From: Inia geoffrensis
Lineage: Eukaryota > Chordata > Mammalia > Artiodactyla > Iniidae
DNA: 64,000 nt
Direction: 5' to 3'
NCBI GenBank assembly: GCA_036417435.1
Contig: CM070899.1
Coordinates: forward strand, 147,450,237-147,514,236
Below the pieces are notes generated by a model. It was not told where the DNA came from. It worked only from the letters and a program-made list of their open reading frames with translations, and ran no database searches. This document shows, in pieces, positions 1 through 12,180 of the stretch (within the stretch, counting starts at the first letter, position 1; each line of letters opens with the position of its first letter). Made by a program: the position numbers and the translations under genes.

Positions 1-3000
1 CTGCTCCCTCTATTTCATGGAATACAGTCTGAGTGCTTGAAGAATCTCTTGTGAAATTATCAGTGACCAAGACGCAAGTACAATACTTCAAGTAGGCACC
101 ATGTCCCTGGTAGAGTTCTAGGGTGACATTGGTGGGTCTTTATGACTCCAGTGTGGGATTTCACATTTCCAAAGAGGCCTCCAGGGTATTCCATAAGTAG
201 ATGGTAGAGTCTATGTGAATTTAACAATGCGTTCAACAGCAGTTCCTATTGGTGAGGAATGAACCTTCTCTGGGAGAATGGTTTGCAAAATACTCTCACC
301 CGTACATGTTACCTAATGATGATTCCATTTTGAGCACCTTCATTCACCAAAGAAGAGATCAACAGGATCTGTAATAGGGATGCAGATGTAAAATATGCTG
401 TTAACTAAGTGTTTGGTCCTTGGGGGGGTCCTGGAAATGAAGCTATAGAGTATTTGGAAAGATAAATAGGATGACTAATTTATTTCCAAATTGCTTTTTG
501 TTTAGCAGTTGCATTGTGGGTATAATTAATATAACAAATCTTGTAACAAATTCCCATTGCAGCTGCCCGTATAGCACTGAGATTCCTGGATATATTTGGT
601 TGGAAGCATTTTGCTTCGAAGATGAGAATTACTAGGATGGAAATCACAGTTGAGGTTCCTGAGAGGTGTTCAGTATGGGCCAGCTGGTCCAACAGGCTCA
701 TGACGTGGCTTGAAATACTTCTGAGAAGTGCCTCATGAGATTGAGAGGGTATGATATTCAGACAGGATGAGTAATTGCTTTTCATAGAAACTTAAAGCTG
801 AGCATTGACAGACATTTTCTGAGGTGCTCACCAGCACTCCAGCCTTCAAATAAGGAAAGAACTACAGGAATTCTTAATGTTTAACCCTTGGTATTTTTGC
901 CCTTAGCTATTGATAACTATTTTATATGAGGTAACTCACCCAGAAGTATAAGGGCTTTGTGTTTTCAACCTTGACCGTAGGTTGTGGGACATACTGACTC
1001 CTTCTTGTTCCTGTTTGTGTTTTTTCTTATATAATGATGTGCTTATTATTGAGCTTGAAATTTTGGTTCTAAGTGAAAAATGCCAGAGTAAATCTTTCAT
1101 GAATGGGGTGGGTCCTCATATAGGAAATAAGAATTGGAAGATTGCCTTAGATGGCAGGATGGTAAATCCAGTGCCTCCTGGTCTTGCTTACTTTGGCCTA
1201 TAGTTTAGGAAGTCTAGACATAGTGGAGGGAACATGGCATCCCCCAGCATGAGGCCAGCCATAGGCATGGTGGGAGATCATACCTCTTGGGAAACCCTAA
1301 ATGGAGGATGAGGAGACTACACTATGTCAGAGCCACACTAGCCATCTACCGAACCTACTTCTTCTCCTTTTAACACAACAGCTGGAGTCATGTGCAAAGT
1401 TTATGTCCTGGTTCTGGAATATGCTGTCCTAGCAGCTTGGGAGGAAGGTGAATACCCACAAGCAGAGAATTAATCTCTGAGATGCAGTTGCCCCTCTCCA
1501 TGTAGTGGTTCCCCAACCCCTCCATACAACCCAAACTTACAGGTTTGTGCCTTATTTTATTGACAGAGGCAGGAAGTTTCTATATAGTTTATGCTAACTC
1601 ATCCATATGCCTTTTTCTTATCTTTCTTTTTAGGCCAAAAGAGCTCATTTACTAGAGCTGGGGAAGCAATTTATACTTATACAGCAGAATGAAAGGAACT
1701 GGGGCATATAACCATTATGTCTACTAATCTTACTATTACCAAACTTTAGTTAAGCAAACACTTCGTAGTCTGAGAGATCTGTGAGAATTGAGACCTTATT
1801 AGCTTGTTTACAGCTGCACCCTGACATGGAGCGGCCACCCAATACATATTTTGCAGTTATGTTAACTCACTGCTTTCAATAACTGAGCCAACCATGGGCG
1901 AATCAGGGAGAATATTGGACATAAAACAAAGAAGGAATCTTACTCATTACCTTCTAGAATGTGCTGGATGTTCTTTTTCAATATAACAGAACCAATGACT
2001 CTAGAGGGATAGTAATTAATAATCATTCAAAAACAGATGTAATGTCCCATGCTAGACCAAAGCCACACCTTTATTTTAATTCTTGGTTGGTTGATTTATT
2101 TTCAAGCAGTTGAATAGTTGGTGGAAATCACTATAGGATGAAGTCTGCTAAATTCAACTAGTTTGCTATTTAACCGTGTGTGTCTGCACACGTATGTATG
2201 AACCTGATTGATCATATGTCTGATCCAGAAATCTAGTGCTGGCTTTGAATGAAAGAAGAAAGTAAACGGTTGTCTGGGAGAAGTAATTTGTGGGATGACT
2301 GAAAGGATCCAGGCCCCCAAAACTCTCTCTGACTTGGCTTTTCACTGATCCCTGAAACAAGGAAACATTTATTCCTTTGGTTTATGTCATTATTCTCATT
2401 AGATACACTGGGAGGGATACCGTGTTACATAGGAATTAGTCATTTATTCATTAGTATACTGATTCTTGACCAGTGCCAATTTTGAATTTGGCAATGTTAT
2501 TCAGTTTTCACAACTGGGGAGCAGGGTGGGCTATGCACTGGCATCCACTGGATAGAAACCAGGGATACTGTTAAATATCCTACAATGCACAAGACAGCAC
2601 TCCCACCCCACCTCAACAAATAATTATCTGGCCCCAAGTATCAATAGTACTGAGTCTGAGAAATCCTGCCTTAGTGTAAACTAATTCACTGAAAGATCCT
2701 TTTGAGAAGATAGTTGGCAGAGTGGAAGGTTTTGAGAGAGAGTGGGCAGGATGGACAGAAAGGCATTAAAAGAAAATTGTGAAATTGGAAGTTAAATGTT
2801 GGGATATCTTCATGTCCCAGAGGTCGACATCTGTGAACGGAAAGGTAAAGAATTACTCCTTCCTGGGAAAAATGCCAAACGTAGAGCTGTTCTTTTAAAA
2901 TGGCATAGCACGGTCTTAAGTTCACAGAGGGGAGGAGAGGTCACATGGTGAGCAGGGATCGTTGACCTGAAGTTAACACTGGCCTCTTTTACATGCTTCT

Positions 3001-3260
3001 CTGGATTATTCTGGATCCTGGGGGATGTCTTTGGAAGAGCATCATGCCCTATCTTAGGTCTCCAAGGGCACATCTGTCCTATGAGACTCTTGGGTGTGTT
3101 TCCAGCAAATGAACAGATACCATCTCTCTTTCTCTCTCTCATCCCTCATTTTCAGAGTCTGACCCACCTTTAAGCAGCCACTCTTGGCCCACAAGGCCAA
3201 AATTAGAAAGTTAACCTCTTAGCATGAGGACCTTCTATTCGCCCCAGTCTGACATCATTG
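1..3260. other. Non-coding sequence, no recognised feature
   Basis: I see no gene, recent transposon or RNA gene here. Open frames are short (at most about 110 codons), occur on both strands, and resemble no family I know. Base composition is ordinary mammalian intergenic or intronic sequence. If AGBL1 exon 1 lies further upstream, as its absence suggests, this is intron. The stretch may hold very diverged repeats I cannot identify by eye. Confidence 0.5.
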
Positions 3261-3264
3261 AATG

Positions 3265-3440
3265 CCACAGGATCATAAAGTTGGAAGGGACCTGAGAAAT
3301 CATCTCTTCTTATTCTCTTAGTTGAAGCATGAGGAAAGCAGGTAAAGGCCAGAGAAGGTGAATAATTTATTTAAAGTCATAATGGAAAAATTAGGGTAGA
3401 AGTAGGTTTACTACTCCTCCAAGTCTGATGTTTTCTCTGC
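3265..3440. repeat. Ancient dispersed repeat (family not named)
   Basis: The stretch has the pattern 'aagttggaagggacctgag ... gaggaaa ... gccagagaaggtgaa', seen in an old mammalian dispersed repeat. A second related copy lies at about 37790-37900 (aaagttggaaggtccttaag ... gatgaggtgactgaaactcagag). The two share order and wording but are clearly diverged. I cannot assign a family name with certainty. Confidence 0.4.
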
Positions 3441-3607
3441 TATCATGTAGTTTCTTGCAAAAATCAGTGAAAGAAGCTTGTAAAATCTTTGTGATGTTTT
3501 GCAGTTTAAAAGGTCTAGATCCTTTTTTTAAACTGTTATACATTTCAAATTCTGTTTTCAAAAATCAAATTTTCAATGCTTTTTATTGATCTACTTTTGA
3601 AATTGGT

Positions 3608-4130
3608 TTGCATTTCAGTTACTATTGCTGTGTAACAAATGATCCCAGTCCTAGTAGCTTAAAACAAACATTTAATTTTTCTCACAATTGGGAAAGGACT
3701 GTACGGGTAACTCTTGCTTGGTGTCTCTTGTGTGTTGCATTGGAAGTTGACTGGGGCTGCAACTATATGAAGGTTCAGCCAGTCTGGACATCCCAAGATT
3801 TCTCGCTGTTATGGTTCACAGCTGATGCTGAGTGATCCCAATGTAGCTGAGTGCTGAATGGAAGCTGTCTGCCGGAGTATCATTTAGGTCCTTCCACATG
3901 GTCTGGGCTTCCTTACATCATGGCTGCCTTAGGGTAGTCAGTACTTTCACATGGTGGGTCAGGGGTCCAGAGCCAAGATCCCAGTGGCCTAGGTACTGCA
4001 TCAATTTTTAAGACCTGTCCTTGGAAGTTAAGCAGTGTCACTTCTGCTACAGTCTATTTGGTAATGAGAGTCACTTGGCCAAAATTCAAGGATATGGGCC
4101 ATAGATTCTACCTCTTAGTATGTGTGATAA
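3608..4130. repeat. Ancient dispersed repeat, possibly LTR-derived
   Basis: It begins with 'ctattgctgtgtaacaaatg' followed by 'agcttaaaacaaacattta', a common opening of an old mammalian interspersed repeat. It continues through 'cttccacatggtctgggctt' and 'cacttctgctacagtctatt', which fit the later part of the same element. A relative with the 'gctgccgtaacgaattacc' opening lies at 25068-25520. It has no coding capacity. The family name is uncertain. Confidence 0.45.
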
Positions 4131-4385
4131 AGCATTTGCAGACATATTTTAAAATTGTCAGTCTGTTTTCTAGAATCAGAGTTTTCACTAAAGAAACATT
4201 AATTTAGTGACTTTAGAATGTTCTAAATTTTTTTTTTCAAACTTACTAGCTTTCAAAACTCAATTCAGAAAATATGAAGAAAGGTTATTTTACTCGCAAG
4301 CAAATCATTCAACTTGTTTTGGCCTCAGTCTCCTCACCAGGACAATAGAAATAATGATATCAAAATTGCAAGATGGTTTCGAGGA

Positions 4386-4621
4386 ATTCCCTGGCGGTCC
4401 AGTGGTTAGGACTGTGAGCTGCCACTGCAGGACTGCAGGGGGCACAGGCTCAATCCCTGGTCAGGGGAACTAAAATCTCGCATGCCATGAAAATTTATCT
4501 AGGAAGATGCATTTCTAAAGATCATCAGATCTATTCTTATTCACCATTCGTTAATGGGCCAGAAAACAAAACCCAAATAAATATAAATAAATGTCACAAG
4601 ACAGATGATGGGATCAAAAAA
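4386..4621 (+). mobile_element. Old CHR/Bov-tA-like tRNA SINE carrying a 66-bp foreign insert
   Basis: The head 'attccctggcggtccagtgg' and 'caatccctggtcaggggaac' is that of a cetartiodactyl tRNA-derived SINE on the + strand. Flanking target-site duplications of 24 bp (4362-4385 and 4622-4645, 3 mismatches) show where it inserted. The SINE body runs to 'catgccat' at about 4488. It then switches to 66 bp that match 5818-5883. It resumes with a SINE-like tail (gggccagaaaacaaaaccca) and an A-rich end. The insert is annotated separately. Confidence 0.75.
4489..4554 (+). repeat. 66-bp segment duplicated from 5818-5883
   Basis: Reading base by base, 4489-4554 and 5818-5883 match at 62 of 66 positions, in the same orientation and 1329 bp apart. 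The match starts and stops sharply. Left of it this copy is SINE body; right of it is SINE tail. At the other locus the flanks are unrelated to any SINE. This looks like a templated insertion copied from the downstream site into the SINE. No coding content. Confidence 0.8.
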
Positions 4622-5567
4622 AAAATTGCAAGATAGTTATGAGGATTAAGCAAGTGATATCTGAAACAAAGTGGGTACTCAATGGTAATATTCATAGTAT
4701 TATGACCTACGTGGGATGTCAATTCATAATCCGATGCCTAGTTCTTAATTTTCAAACTGCACAGAAGATCTCTGAAAAGCGGCTTTTCCAAGTGGGTCGG
4801 GGAAGGTCCTTACCTACTAGATTAGAGAGGACCCAAGTGGTGGAGCAAGGCCATGAGATGATGGGGTCCCTGAAATGGGAGACACGAGGACACCAGAGTC
4901 AAACTTTTCTTGCTTCATGATTGTGCTTTAGACCAGCTGGCTAAGAATTAGCTGGGTGGTTGACCTCGCAAAGGGCATCTTCTTAGCGTTTTTGGAAACT
5001 GCTTGGTTCAGTGACCTTGCAGAGACAGGATGGAGCCTCCCTGACCCAGTGCTTTTAATCTTCCCTCTGTGTTTTGGAGGTTGATGCGTTCAGAGAGGAT
5101 CAAGGCAGTGAGTGGCAGCTGCTGATTGAACAGGAAGGCAGCAACTCACTTCCTCAGCATTGGTACTGAACCTTGGGTGGCAGACACCTGGAAGTGTTAT
5201 TTACTAGCTGTGTTTAGAATTCATTCAGAAAAGTTGAAAACTGTTTGGCACTTCTTTTCAGTAATCCTTAATTCTAACCTGCAAGTTTTGTGCTGTCATT
5301 TGTCAACTGTGATTTGGAGAGACTTCACAGCCTTCCTAGAAATAGAGACAGTCTTCTTTCCAATGAACATCATTTAAAAGAAATCAGAGAACATCTCAAG
5401 TATGTGATGCTGTTGATTGCTGTCATTATTATTATGACTCAGAGTCTTTGCTATTTAGCAAGTGGCAACAAGTGTGCTGGGCATTGGCAAAGGACTCCAA
5501 ACTGTCTCTGCCCAGAGGACACAACCTCACCATTTTCATAAGTTTTGGTTATTTTTCCCTCTTCTTT

Positions 5568-5764
5568 TTTGTGTGATAAGTGGGCCTCTCACTGTTGTGG
5601 CCTCTCCTGTTGCGGAGCACAGGCTTCGGACGTGCAGGCTCAGCGGCCATGGCTCACGGGCCCAGCCGCTCCGCGGCATGTGGGATCTTCCTGGACCGGG
5701 GCACGAACCCACGTCCCCTGCATCGGCAGGCGGACTCTCAACCACTGCACCACCAGGGAAGCCC
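5568..5764 (-). mobile_element. CHR SINE, antisense
   Basis: This is a complete reverse-strand copy, ending on the right with 'accaccagggaagccc', the complement of the SINE start. The target-site duplication ttccctcttcttt is perfect (5555-5567 and 5765-5777). The tRNA-like A and B box regions are recognisable on the minus strand. The open frames across it on both strands are by-products of its low stop-codon content, not genes. Confidence 0.92.
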
Positions 5765-5817
5765 TTCCCTCTTCTTTAAGAGCATCCTGCTAAATTAGGA
5801 ACATCGTGATCTGGGTG

Positions 5818-5883
5818 GAAAATTTATCCAGGAAGATGCATTTCTAAATATCTTCAAATCTATTCTTATTCACCATTCGTTAA
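5818..5883 (+). repeat. Probable donor of the 66-bp duplication
   Basis: This is the partner of 4489-4554 (62 of 66 identical). It lies in apparently ordinary sequence between a CHR SINE and an old MIR, with no A-tail or TSD of its own. It is therefore more likely the source than the copy. Confidence 0.7.
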
Positions 5884-5899
5884 GCATGTTCATGGCAAT

Positions 5900-6080
5900 C
5901 AATATTTATTTACCAACAGCCTATTGAACATTTATTGTGACCTGGGCAGAGAGCTAAGCGTTTTACATCCATTATGGTGTTTCCAACCCAATTGTGCCCA
6001 TGAGCTGAGTACAGTGATTAGTCCAATAACGTGGGGAAGAAATTAAGTTGTACAGAGGTTATGGTAACCAAGGTCTATCT
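5900..6080 (-). repeat. MIR SINE remnant, antisense
   Basis: The order 'cctattgaacatttattgtg', 'gagctaagcgttttacatcc' and 'aagttgtacagaggttatgg' follows the reverse complement of MIR (3' end first). It is heavily diverged, as expected for an element older than placental mammals. Confidence 0.55.
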
Positions 6081-6119
6081 GAATTAAAAGTACATCCTTG
6101 AAAAGTACATCCCCCTCCC

Positions 6120-6560
6120 TTTCTCTACCCCAGCTTCACTGGCCTTCTTTATCTCCCTCACCTTTGCCATGTTTCTACCAGCCATATGACTGTATACTAC
6201 TCTCCTTTGCCCTGTTTTTTCCTGAGCATTCTTCCCTCCAATCTGCTTCTAGTTAATGCTTTGCTTATTCTTCCGCTCTTGGCTTAAGTGTTACTTCTTA
6301 AGGGAATCCTTTTCTGATTCATGTCAAATAACCTTATTTTTTGGTCATGTGGCACAATAAAGCTGGGCACTTATCCCCACTTGCAAGTTTACATTCCCTT
6401 GGGTGACTATTTCGATATCTGCATTTCTAACCAACCTGAAAGTTTCATGAGGACAGGGACTGTGTATATTTATGCTACCCATGGTATTCCTGGCATCTAA
6501 CACAGTGCCTGGTACACAGAAACTACTCAACAATATTTGCCAAATGAATAAAAAATGGAC
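6120..6560 (+). repeat. L2 LINE 3' end
   Basis: The order is that of the L2 3' terminus: 'ttcttccctccaatctgctt', 'ggcttaagtgttacttctta', 'catgaggacagggactgtgt', 'cacagtgcctggtacacaga', 'ccaaatgaataaa'. It ends in a TGAA-like tail. Only the non-coding 3' end is present. Confidence 0.65.
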
Positions 6561-6959
6561 CACATTCTAACTTTACCTCATGCTAGACCATGAATACCCT
6601 TTTACCCTGGAGGAAGAGTATTGGTATTCTTAACAATTAATTATGTAAGACCCAATCTATGACTGGGGCATTTGTCAAATTCTGGGGCCCAAGAACTATG
6701 AGGAAAGATCTTAGTGGGATTGCTTATTCCATCTAAGACAGAAAACATTACAGTACATACCATTTTATTTTATTTTGTTTTATTTTGTAATGTTCTGTAA
6801 TGTTTATTTTATCTTGTAATATTATAAAACCACATCACCCAGCTTCTGTAATTATGGCAAGCCTTGTTTATATGCCCCACTATTTCCAGCCCAGCCTACA
6901 TCATATTGAAACAAATCTTATTTCACTTCATTCATAGGTACTTCGGTCCATGCTCTTTT

Positions 6960-7155
6960 TTTTTTTTTTTTTTTTTTTGCAGTACGTGGGCCTCTCACCG
7001 CTGTGGCCTCTCCCGTTGCGGAGAGCAAGCTCAGCGGCCATGGCTCACGGGCCCAGCCGCCCCGCGGCATATGGGATCCTCCCTGACTGGGGCACGAACC
7101 CATGTCCCCTGCATCGGCAGGTGGACTTTCAACCACTGCACCACCAGGGAAGCCC
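6960..7155 (-). mobile_element. CHR SINE, antisense, with long T-tract
   Basis: A T-run of about 22 (poly-A on the minus strand) is followed by the reversed SINE body and ends 'caccagggaagcc'. Flanking duplications cggtccat(g/a)ctctttt sit at 6944-6959 and 7156-7171 with one mismatch. The body is slightly shortened around 7020-7030 relative to other copies (the part between 'gttgcgga' and 'gctcagcggcc'). Confidence 0.92.
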
Positions 7156-7759
7156 CGGTCCATACTCTTTTAAAACACCTCTCTCTTTTGAACCCATCTC
7201 AACACTGACGGGAAGTTTTTCCTTCTACCTAAACTAAATTTCTAATAATTCAGCCTCTGCCTATTTCCTCTTGTGTGAAGACAGAGAGCTGTTGGTCACC
7301 GTTTTTGGTAGAATAACCATTTTTAGTCATTGAAGTTTGTGATTAGAACCCCCTTTTGTCATTCATTACCAACTCCAAATTTAATAATGTCTTTTCTTTA
7401 GCCAATGGACCATTTCTAGAGAGTGTTCAAACCACACAACTGAAGAACAAATTTATTTTTGGCCATATGGTTTTCTTGGGCTATGAGCTGTGTCCTGTGC
7501 TCCTGGCTCATGCATTTGGAAGAGATTCTGTCTTATTCCTTAGAGACCAAGAATTAAAATTTCATGGGCTTGTTCTTTCCTCTGTGGGAACAGATTAGCA
7601 GAGTGTAAGCACTCTATTTCTGTGACATCAGGGGTGTTACACAAATGGGGTAGGGATGGAATTTTTTTTTCTGCCTGTTCAGTAAAATTGGGCCTAGACT
7701 TGAGAAAACTGGGCAGAGGGGCACAGGATGCTTTTTTTCCCTCCACTTGTATAAGTCTG

Positions 7760-7835
7760 GGTTGCTATTGATATTCCCTATTCACTAACACAGTGCTTGC
7801 CACGTAGTAGGCACACTATAAATGCCTGCTCCGTT
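7760..7835 (+). repeat. Short L2 LINE tail
   Basis: 'aacacagtgcttgccacgta' followed by 'gtaggcacactataaatgcc' matches the L2 3' end pattern (cagtgcctggcacatagtag then gcactcaataaatg). This is a short, diverged fragment. Confidence 0.5.
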
Positions 7836-8109
7836 GCTGGATTGGTAGAAGATTGGAGCTGCATACCTTGTAAACTTCTGTAACAGTGTTCTCACTGGAA
7901 TATACTTGGAGATGAATCCTGTCATCGAAGAGAATTAGATAGCAAGGCTCTGGCAGATTACATATTAAGTTTCCATCTCATCCCATTTTATACCATTCAG
8001 AATGTTTACCGAATGCCTCCTTTGTGCAAGATGCCATGCTAGAATCTGGGGATACCAAGGGGAGCAAGACAAAATACTTGCTCTAGAGGAGCTCACAGTC
8101 TAAAGGGAG

Positions 8110-8660
8110 TATGGAAGATTGAAAATGGCTGCAAATTCTTTTCTACTCCTCCAATTGAGAGGTAGAAGTTAATTCCCTCCACTTGAATCTGGGCTATCAT
8201 CAGTGACCTGATTAACCAATAGAATGCAGCAGAGGTGATGACTGGACTTCTGAGGCAAAGTCGAAAGAGGCCTTGCAACTTCCACCCAGCTCTCTTAGAA
8301 TGCTTGGTCTGCCATGTAAGAAGTCCAAGCACCTTATGACTGTCATGCTGGAAAGGCCACATGAAGGCGTTCTGGTCAACAGTCCATGGTGAGCTCAGTC
8401 CTTCAGCCTGCCAAGGAGACACCGTCTTTGCCAAGGTATCAGACATGCAAATGAAACCATCATAGATCCTCCAAACCAGTAGTTCCATTTGCCAGCTGAG
8501 TGCCACCCAGTGGCCTTAGTTGACACCATAGAAAGTAGAAGAATCTCCCAGCTAAGCCCTGCCCCAATTCCCTACCCACAGAATCAAGAGATATAATAAA
8601 AATGCTGTTGTGTTAAGCCATTAGGTGTTGAGGTGGTTTGTTACCCTGCCATAGACAACC
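8110..8660 (+). repeat. Old LTR-like relic (possibly MaLR/MLT class)
   Basis: The right end reads 'ctgttgtgttaagccattag' then 'ggtttgttaccctgccatag', the usual 3' end of an old mammalian LTR of the MaLR type. It is preceded by a possible polyadenylation signal (aataaa near 8595). No internal retroviral genes lie beside it, so it would be a solo LTR. Family assignment is tentative. Confidence 0.45.
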
Positions 8661-10769
8661 AAAACAGAGAGGCAAGAGAATAACCAGGACCTAGTAAGAA
8701 TTCTAATAAAAGTATGTGCAAAGTGGATTGTGGGAAACCAAATGTTTAGAGCAAATAATTCTGTTCTTGGAGAAACTGGGCCACTGCATCGCATCACTTT
8801 AGAGGGCACTGATTGTGTGATAGTCCCTGAGACTGGCGCCCCCTGGAGTTATGCAGTGCCCAATGTATGCAGTCATGTGGAAGTTTTGGGTAATGGGTGC
8901 CAGGAAGGCAGGTTATTTGGGAAAACTATAAAGAAAGAGAACTTGAGCTTGGAATTGAAATATAAGTAGGTTTCATGGGCTAAGGAAGAGGGAGGAGAAA
9001 TAATACTCCAGCAGTGGAAGCAACGTGAGCAAAACTTTGAAGGCATAGGAACCCATGATGGACTGGGGGCATGGTGACTGGTCCTGTGTGGTCAGCATGC
9101 TTGGTACTGGGGTCGGGAGGGTGGATGGAGATGAGCCTCCAAAGGTTGAGTGATGTGAAGGGTCTTATACCTTCACAGGGAGTCAGGAGGAGGAAGGCAA
9201 CAGGGAGACAAAGATTTCAAAGCAAGGGAGCAACAAATTCAAAAGAGTATTTGAGAAAATTGCAGTTCAAAACCCCACAGACTGTGAAAGACACTGTTTG
9301 TTCTTCCAACGACCTGCCTCTCCCTGAAAGCTTAGGCAGACACATTTTTTTTTACAGGAAATTCTTAAACAACGGGATTACTCAATGATTCATTTAAAAG
9401 GATCATTAAAAGAAAATCGAGGCAGTCACATCCTGCCTTCTTTAATTGCTCATTTATTATTACTGCGGGTGAGATAATGGCTTTGTGTTATTCTTCTAAA
9501 TAGCGTAAAATATTTGTTGGTAAATATAGCAGTGCATATATTAATGCCAGTTGAGATTTTGTGGAGCATTTTTTTTCCTCCACTGATAGCCATGATTTTT
9601 ACTTAAAGAAATAAAATGTTGTGCTGATCCATTCTGGCTCAGAGCTGAGTGAGAACATTATGAACTCGACATCTGTATGACGGTACTGTCTCTTAGTGCT
9701 GACGGAATGGCAGGATTCTCTAGGTGGGCTGGCCCTAGAGTTTGTGAAATGAATTTCTTTCCTGCTTATTAAGATTCTAATGCTTGGGAAGAGGGCAAGT
9801 GGAGGTGTAAAATTTTCTTTTCTCCCTCTTTGTGACAAACTACCCAACTGAAAATAGCTTTTATAAGTGAGGATATTTACTATCTCATGTATCTGAAAGT
9901 CTACAGGGAGGTGGTTTTATAGAGTTGGTTCAATGGCTTAACAATGTCACAATGACCCAGGGTCACGTCCTCATTCAACAGTGTCCCAAACGAGGAAATA
10001 GAGTTTTTGGTTTCTTGCTTTGTTTTTGTTTTTGATGTTTTCCTTTTTAAAATCCTGGAGGAAAATCTTGCCTGGAATCTCTCAGCCAACTTGTACTTGA
10101 GTTTCCTTATCCAGATCTGGGCTCATCCTCACTTCTAAACCAGTTGTAGGAAAAGGAGAAAGACTTAGAGGAGGTTAACTCAGACCCATTCCCTGGGCTG
10201 GGAAGAGTAGAAGGTGCATCTTCCATCAGCACACTGCTGCCCTGTGTGTGAAACAAATGGGTTTTTCTGGGAAGCAATTACAGAGGAACAGCTCATGTGT
10301 GTGCAGCCAACTGTGTTGGCCACAGGTCAAACCAATTTAGGGGCAGTGATTTAGTACATTCTGTATGCCCAGATCTATATCCTTGCTGGCAGGTACAACA
10401 GAAGCCTAGAAGACAGTGCTTGTTCTCAGGGAGCATTAGTGGGCATTGTACTAAAAGCAGGCAATTCCTTAGCTGGATAAATTAATCCAATAAAATATAC
10501 TGATTATCTATTACGCCTTAGGAGATGGGAATGCAGAGATGAGTAAGACCTAGTTCTTGCCCACAGACGTTCACAATTCCCTTCACCATCTGCTTCATGC
10601 TGGAAGCAATTTCATCCCCCAAGGTCGCCATGCTCCAGCATGCTTCTCTCTGAGTACACAGGGCTATAACACAGCTGGAACACTCCCCTGCCACCCCCCT
10701 TCTGCCTGGTTTCCCAGATTTATCACTCATGGACCTGGCTGGGTTAAATGCTCCTTCCCTTGATTCTTC
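8661..10769. other. Non-coding, no recognised feature
   Basis: No gene is visible. The ORF at 9071-9388 (105 codons) matches no family I know and shows no coding signs. The 9836-10100 region has a repeat-like feel (a diverged old element), but I cannot name it. Confidence 0.4.
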
Positions 10770-10960
10770 TAGCATCGATGCTTACCTTTATCACAGTCCT
10801 TAACCATCCTGGGTCCTAACTGTCTGCCAGCTGTTCATCTCAGCCAGGCCTGGAGCCCCATGAAGGCAGATTGTTTCCATCCGTTTGTTTCCCAGCCTGG
10901 TGACTGGAACATAGATGATCTCCAATGAACGTTTGTAGGATGAATGCATGAATAATTGAA
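10770..10960 (+). repeat. L2 LINE 3' end
   Basis: 'ctggagccccatgaaggcag' and 'gtgactggaacatagatgat' are followed by 'aacgtttgtaggatgaatgc'. This follows the L2 3' pattern (gagggcaggg, cctggcacatagta, aatgtttgttgaatgaatg) with heavy divergence. Confidence 0.55.
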
Positions 10961-11424
10961 CGAAAGGAAATTAAACGTGGATCTTTCACCCCTCTTCAGT
11001 CAGTTTCTACTGTATTGGTTTTTCTCTCTCCCTTTTTTCTTTCCTTCTTTCTCATCTCTCCGTTTCCTCTCTGATTTTCCCTTTCCTTGCTCATTATTCA
11101 CAATTAACTAATGAATCCTGCATTTAACAAGTTACACAATATTGCGCAGCCTTGCTTTTATCGCTTATCCCCCTCTCTCTTCTCAGAAAGAAGAGCAGTT
11201 ATGGGGGGTCCTGCAGATGGATCCAGAAGCATCAGTGCTGACCAGGGACACCATTCCAGGGACTTTGTTTTCTACTGTGAGCCATCCTTGGGTCCATTTT
11301 CAAAGGGCTGGAGTCCTGCTGTGATATTGTGATTTATAGTAAGAAATACATATTTGGTCTTCCTCCTGTTTCTGGCACAGAGCTCCTCAAACCCTTGGAA
11401 TGTCCTAAGTGATGAGAGCAATGA

Positions 11425-12180
11425 AGTTGTCTTTTGTTAAGTTAATGAGTTGACTTTTGGACCACACCTAAGGGTGGGAGCTAGTTGCCAGGAGAACCAA
11501 CCATGTGATTAGATGGTTGGGACTTTCAGTCTGTCCCCCTGGCTCCCCAGCACACCCCAAGTCCCCCTCACCTCCAGGGTAGGTAGAAGACCCAGAAGTT
11601 GAATCTATAGACTATGTAAGGAAACCTCCATGAAAACTCAAAGGATGGGATTTAGAGAGCTTCCAGGTTGGTGAACATGTGGAGGTGCTGGGAGAGTGGT
11701 GCTCCTGGAGAGGGCATGGAAACTCTGTGCCCATTCCCTGTACCTTGCCCTGTGCACCTCTTATATCTGGCTGTTCCTGAGTTATATTATTTTATAATAG
11801 ACTGGCAATCCAGAAAGTGAAATGTTTCTCTGAGTTCAGTGAGTGGCTTTAACAAACTAATCAAACCCAAGGAGGAGGTCAGTTGTGGGAATCTTTAATT
11901 TATAACCAGTCAATCGGAGTACAAGTAAGAACCTGAGTTAGAGGGGATCATTGGAACCTCTAATATATAATGAGTTAGTTGGTCAGAAGGACAGGTAACA
12001 ATCCAGATTTGCCACTGGAGTCTGAAGTGGGGGAGGGCAAGCTTGCAGGACTGAACCCTTAACCAGTGGACTCTGATGTTATCTCTGGGTAGGCAGTGTC
12101 AGAATGGAGTTGAATTGTAGGACACCCAGATGGTGTCCAGAGCATTGTTTGTTGATGCTCTGGAAATTGGAATTGGTACC
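11425..12180 (+). repeat. Old LTR-like interspersed repeat
   Basis: Several landmarks occur in the order of a known mammalian LTR-like repeat: 'cctccatgaaaactcaaagg', 'agagagcttccaggttggtg', 'ggctgttcctgagttatatt', 'ttataatagactggcaatcc', then 'cagaatggagttgaattgta' and 'ggacacccagatggtgtcca'. A degraded polyadenylation-like site (ataatagac) lies mid-element. No viral genes are seen beside it. The family name is uncertain. Confidence 0.5.

Larger units (their letters stand above)
4300..4735 (+). repeat. MIR SINE remnant, split by a later SINE
   Basis: The left half (about 4300-4384) reads 'ttggcctcagtctcctcacc' and then 'ataatgatatcaaaattgc'. The right half (from 4646) continues 'ttaagcaagtgatatctg'. 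Together they follow the MIR order 'cctcagtttcctcatctg ... aataata ... gaggattaaatgag'. The MIR was interrupted by the younger tRNA-derived SINE at 4386-4621, which duplicated about 24 bp of it. Confidence 0.55.
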
